The notes under the pieces are model-generated. The model had not been told where the DNA came from, ran no database searches, and was given only the letters and a program-made list of their open reading frames with translations. The position numbers and the translations under genes were made by a program. From Sanderia malayensis (taxonomy: Eukaryota > Cnidaria > Scyphozoa > Semaeostomeae > Pelagiidae): a DNA stretch of 64,000 nt. The DNA is taken from the NCBI GenBank assembly GCA_013076295.1, contig RQOL01000616.1, forward strand, positions 1,054,001 to 1,118,000. Direction: 5' to 3'. This document shows positions 62,401 to 64,000 of the stretch, piece after piece (the stretch's first letter is position 1; every line of letters starts with the position of its first letter).

Positions 62401-63835
62401 TGCGACACAGATCACTCACGTTCACCTCTGATATCGGTGATCCGTTGAGTTATATTTCAAAGGTCTCAAACTGTTGAGATATCGACTAAATTTGCCTTAT
62501 CTTCCGAATTCAAGGTCAATTTGCAAATTTGTAATTGCCCCAGGTTGTTTGTCCACTGCTGTACCCAGGAGCGTAGGAAGCATCTAAAATGTAAGGGCGT
62601 GGCCAGGTAAACAATTGGCACATGACCACTCCCAGGCCACTCACTTTTGGATTTAGAAGGGACACGTTTGGGTTTGGAAGATGCACTTTGCATAGTTTGG
62701 CAAAATGGGGCATGGCACCTCTGGCCCCACGGTTCCTATGTCCCTTTTTATTTTTTCCACGTTCCATTTTTTTATCTTGGTTTTGTGCTTTCTGCTGTCG
62801 TGAAATGCACTGTAATTCAAGATCATTTCATTATATAGCTTTCATATTCAGAAATTCGTCATTTCTTAGCTTATTAATTAGTAACCATTTGTATATCAGA
62901 TCTATTTCAGCATTGGGTCAATTAATCCTGTTCCAACCAATGCACACCTAACATGCATCCTTGCTGTCTGTGACAATTTCATGCAGGCTAAATTAGTTAC
63001 CTTGTCCTTGCAGGAGTGGCAGTATGACTGGTGTAAACATGAACATTGCAATCGCGGCTGCCGATGTGCTAATAAAATCATTTCAAGAAAATGACTTTTT
63101 CAACATGATGATGGTAAGTTTGTTTATGTCATCAAAACACTGATGCCATTAGTTAGATGGGGCTAGGTGTTTTTATGTTTTTATGTTCTTATGGCTCCAT
63201 CTCAACTGATTCAATATCTGACTGAGGTCTTATTAAAATGAGGTCCAAAAATAAGAAATTTTCAGAACCAGGGCTGCAGGTAAGTTTGTTTTAAGAAGAT
63301 GCGCGTGCTTGTTAAATCTCGATCATCCAGCTAACCGCATCACGAAAAATGTAATGACTTTTTCCTTGCAAATAAGAAGTACGCTCATCTTCACTTACGG
63401 TAAACGATTTTTCTCTTTCAGTTTAATTCTGAAACTGATCTCGCAATCAGCTGTTTTCCTAATTTGGTGCAGTCTACTAAAACCAGCAGAGAAGTATGAA
63501 ATGTTACAGCCACGTTATTAAAATTGCATGTAATAGAGCAAGATCATAATCTCATTCGGCAACTGAAACTATTTTAAGAATATTTTTGGTTTGAAGTTTG
63601 GTAAATTAAGAGCGTTCGAAAACATACTCAAAGTTTAATTTTTTTGTAACAGAAACATGTCGTTGACAGTTTGTATGGTGCGAAATATTCTCAAGTGTTT
63701 TGCTTCTTACGAGCGTATTTCAACCAGATATTTGTTTATTTCTAGAAATTTCGTGAGAAGTTATTCAACCTATCAAGTCCATCCAGCTCTGGAAACATCG
63801 TAAAAGCTCTCGTAAAAGCATACGACATGTTACGA
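59412..63835 (+). CDS. CACNA2D-like: voltage-gated calcium channel alpha2/delta subunit, partial
   Basis: Ten exons in phase: 59412-59493, 60140-60262, 61086-61145, 61256-61391, 61648-61779, 62123-62180, 62311-62361, 63014-63113, 63422-63493 and 63746-63835. The first enters in phase 2, so 5' exons are missing, and the gene runs past the window end. The translation covers the VWA_N domain (HHIPTNVF, then TLLWQYVGSPTGVFSMYPG and YDCRRRGWYMLGASSSKDAV) and the start of the VWA domain. An intact MIDAS site, D-T-S-G-S, is split across the 62311-62361/63014-63113 junction. Alpha2/delta proteins are extracellular, membrane-anchored auxiliary subunits that raise Cav channel surface expression, and the MIDAS is needed for that. 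CACHD1, the close relative, is less likely because the MIDAS is intact. The subtype cannot be assigned. Confidence 0.9.
61458..61510. repeat. AAGCGCCC-type repeat fragment
   Basis: TTAAGCGCCCGAGAATG, then GCGCTTATTAAAC; a small remnant in an alpha2/delta intron. Confidence 0.45.
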
Positions 63836-64000
63836 GTAATAAAATTTATCTGTTTACCATCCTTTACTGCCTAATTGCTATTATTTACATTTATGTGCCA
63901 TAAAAGTAAAAAATGTTGCACTTAAACACTTTGAGCTAAAGGCTGCTGAGCCTTTGAATTACGATCAATTTAGACCGCAAGCTGATTGTATGGGAGGTGT

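Overview
This window is animal nuclear DNA. It is AT-rich and intron-dense, with GT-AG introns, conserved metazoan signalling and developmental genes, and many DNA-transposon remnants. A cnidarian or another early-branching metazoan seems most likely: the conserved genes are very similar to vertebrate ones, and there is a tandem pair of charge-segregated secreted peptides whose layout recalls Hydra arminin-type precursors. I cannot fix the species from sequence alone. No bacterial, organellar or rRNA features were seen.

Layout, left to right. (1) 762-3259 (+): a three-exon MARCHF1/8-type RING-CH ubiquitin ligase, with a hAT-like element carrying an 8-bp target duplication in intron 1. (2) 4893-11664 (+): a complete 12-exon pleckstrin (PH-DEP-PH). 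Its first intron carries two fold-back transposons side by side, each with a perfect 10-bp target duplication. (3) 13.9-18.4 kb (-): two tandem paralogues encoding a signal peptide, an acidic pro-region and a tandem arginine-rich repeat. This is the most unusual system in the window. (4) An assembly gap at 19606-19705, then a BEL/Pao LTR retrotransposon (20272-26586, - strand) with a broken polyprotein. (5) 26741-39202 (+): the C-terminal half of Integrator subunit 13 (INTS13/Asunder). Its 5.9-kb intron contains a complete two-exon HAND bHLH gene (33040-33884, +) surrounded by Tigger-like MITEs. (6) 40415-45183 (-): a complete 11-exon CDKL2/CDKL3-type kinase, tail-to-tail with INTS13. (7) 46.5-52 kb: gene-poor DNA with several MITEs and a tRNA-derived SINE. 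(8) 52808-56398: a PIF/Harbinger transposon with TAA target duplication, encoding a DDE transposase and a MADF-type DNA-binding protein. The transposase gene is split by a truncated non-LTR retrotransposon. (9) 59412 to beyond the window end (+): a voltage-gated calcium channel alpha2/delta gene with VWA_N and VWA domains.

The host genes are unrelated single-copy loci rather than a pathway. The window's distinctive features are the repeat-encoded cationic peptide pair, the nested HAND gene, the missing N-terminal half of INTS13 beside a recombinant retroelement and an assembly gap, and a dense set of short hairpin transposons. One of these families, rich in AAGCCCCC or AAGCGCCC, recurs about a dozen times. 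Exon boundaries were read by eye from reading frame, splice consensus and family similarity; no alignment program was run.
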